Shown piece by piece: positions 6,172 to 6,917 of a stretch of DNA of 6,917 bases (within the stretch, counting starts at the first letter, position 1; each line of letters starts with the position of its first letter). A program made the translations under genes and the position numbers. The notes beneath the pieces were generated by a model that did not search any database, was not told the DNA's origin, and saw only the letters and a list, made by a program, of their open reading frames with translations. This DNA is from Rugosibacter sp. GTDB lineage: Bacteria > Pseudomonadota > Gammaproteobacteria > Burkholderiales > Rhodocyclaceae. The DNA is taken from positions 1-6,917 of the forward strand of contig JALRCC010000225.1 in the NCBI GenBank assembly GCA_023257495.1, written 5' to 3'.

Positions 6172-6181
6172 ATGACGTCAT
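6172..6181. repeat. Perfect 10-bp palindrome between yebC and ruvC
   Basis: ATGACGTCAT is its own reverse complement and lies in the 54-bp spacer before ruvC. A dimeric regulator could bind such a site, but a single short palindrome can easily arise by chance and no promoter elements flank it. Confidence 0.2.
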
Positions 6182-6192
6182 GGCGGAAAGCC

Positions 6193-6917
6193 TCATTCCT
6201 CGATGACTGCTGTGGTGTAAACCTCTTGCACATCATCCAGCGACTCTAAGGCATCGAGCAGCTTTTGCATCTTGATGGCTTCTTCCCCTGTGAAGTCCAC
6301 TTCGTTTTCCGGCTTCATGGTCACATCGCTGAACTCTGGCTTGAACCCCGCTTGCTCCAGACTTTCTTTCACCTGCGCAAAATCGTTCGGTGGTGTGATC
6401 ACTTCAATCGAGCCATCTTCATTGGTCACGACATCCTCAGCGCCTGCTTCGATGGCCGCATCCATTAACCTGGTTTCGTCGATTCCCGGGGCAAACAGCA
6501 GTTGTCCGCAGTGTTTGAACAAAAACGCCACGCTGCCATCGGTACCCATGTTGCCGCCGTTTTTAGCGAAAGCGTGACGCACTTCGGCCACGGTACGCAC
6601 TTTGTTGTCGGTCAGGCAATCCACCATCACCGCCGCACCATTGATGCCATAGCCTTCGTAGCGGATTTCTTCGTAATTCACGCCTTCGAGCTGACCGGTG
6701 CCGCGCTTGATGGCGTTGTCGATGTTGTCCTTGGGCAGGCTTTGCCCTTTGGCTTTTTCAATCGCCATGCGCAAACGCGGGTTGGCGGTGATATCGCCCC
6801 CGCCCATTTTGGCGGCGACGGTGATTTCCTTGATCAGTTTGGTGAATACTTTGCCCCGCTTGGCGTCTTGACGCCCTTTGCGATGCTGAATATTGGCCCA
6901 TTTGGAATGTCCGGCCA
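6193..6917 (-). CDS. yebC: YebC/TACO1-family protein (missing only the first base of its start codon)
   Basis: The frame runs to the right edge, which cuts the ATG start codon after its first base; the complete protein would be 241 residues, normal for the family. The N-terminus reads [20 protein letters not shown] (residues 2-21), the family signature, followed by [16 protein letters not shown], the YEGYG segment and [10 protein letters not shown] near the C-terminus. The family is annotated as a transcriptional regulator in older work. More recent work on bacterial YebC-type proteins and mitochondrial TACO1 points to a ribosome-associated role in translating proline-rich stretches. Which applies here cannot be read from sequence. 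The gene precedes ruvC, a conserved pairing. An internal Met at 6807 gives a shorter frame, but the upstream signature shows it is not the true start. Confidence 0.97.
   Translation of the reverse strand, partial: AGHSKWANIQHRKGRQDAKRGKVFTKLIKEITVAAKMGGGDITANPRLRMAIEKAKGQSLPKDNIDNAIKRGTGQLEGVNYEEIRYEGYGINGAAVMVDCLTDNKVRTVAEVRHAFAKNGGNMGTDGSVAFLFKHCGQLLFAPGIDETRLMDAAIEAGAEDVVTNEDGSIEVITPPNDFAQVKESLEQAGFKPEFSDVTMKPENEVDFTGEEAIKMQKLLDALESLDDVQEVYTTAVIEE

Noticed and set aside
6152..6181. Nine-codon mini-ORF in the yebC-ruvC spacer
   Set aside because: It has no ribosome binding site, does not overlap ruvC, and is easily explained by chance.
5782..6249. 155-codon plus-strand frame opposite ruvC and the end of yebC
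   Set aside because: Most of it is antisense to the RuvC active-site region, with no ribosome binding site or domain.

Overview
This window is most likely a chromosomal segment of a betaproteobacterium, possibly Nitrosomonadales-like. Evidence is the gene order yebC-ruvC-ruvA-ruvB-ybgC-tolQ...tolR-tolA, RuvC wording such as [21 protein letters not shown] (beta-like), moderate-to-high G+C, and a polyhydroxybutyrate-type 3-hydroxybutyrate dehydrogenase. The family-level placement is a guess. All supported genes lie on the minus strand, so the window reads right to left as one compact gene train with no convincing intrinsic terminator in it.

Right part (6917 to 3756): yebC (only the first base of its start codon is outside the window), then the Holliday-junction set ruvC, ruvA, ruvB. 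YebC is a translation-related or DNA-binding family protein. RuvA and RuvB form the branch-migration motor and RuvC is the resolvase. The 154-bp gap between ruvC and ruvA is the largest intergenic space. It holds a weak candidate promoter, a small hairpin and two overlapping small open frames, one of which encodes a striking hydrophobic segment.

Left part (3747 to 1): ybgC and tolQ, then a two-gene insert, then tolR and the first 51 codons of tolA. In most Proteobacteria tolQ and tolR are directly adjacent. Here a D-3-hydroxybutyrate dehydrogenase gene (bdhA) and a patatin-like phospholipase gene (called patD after the Legionella bdhA-patD pair) sit between them on the same strand. The insert opens with a strong ribosome binding site in front of bdhA. 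It closes with an ATGA overlap in which the patD stop codon is fused to the tolR start codon, so the metabolic pair appears wired into the tol operon. The same ATGA junction is seen at ybgC/tolQ and tolR/tolA.

How the genes may work together: TolQ-TolR-TolA is the proton-motive-force-driven inner-membrane part of the Tol-Pal system, which acts in outer-membrane constriction and phospholipid homeostasis. YbgC is its usual acyl-thioesterase companion. A phospholipase and a ketone-body dehydrogenase in the same transcript suggest a link between envelope lipid turnover and C4/acyl carbon metabolism. That link is inference. The bdhA-patD pairing is known elsewhere; its position inside tolQR is the most notable thing in this window.
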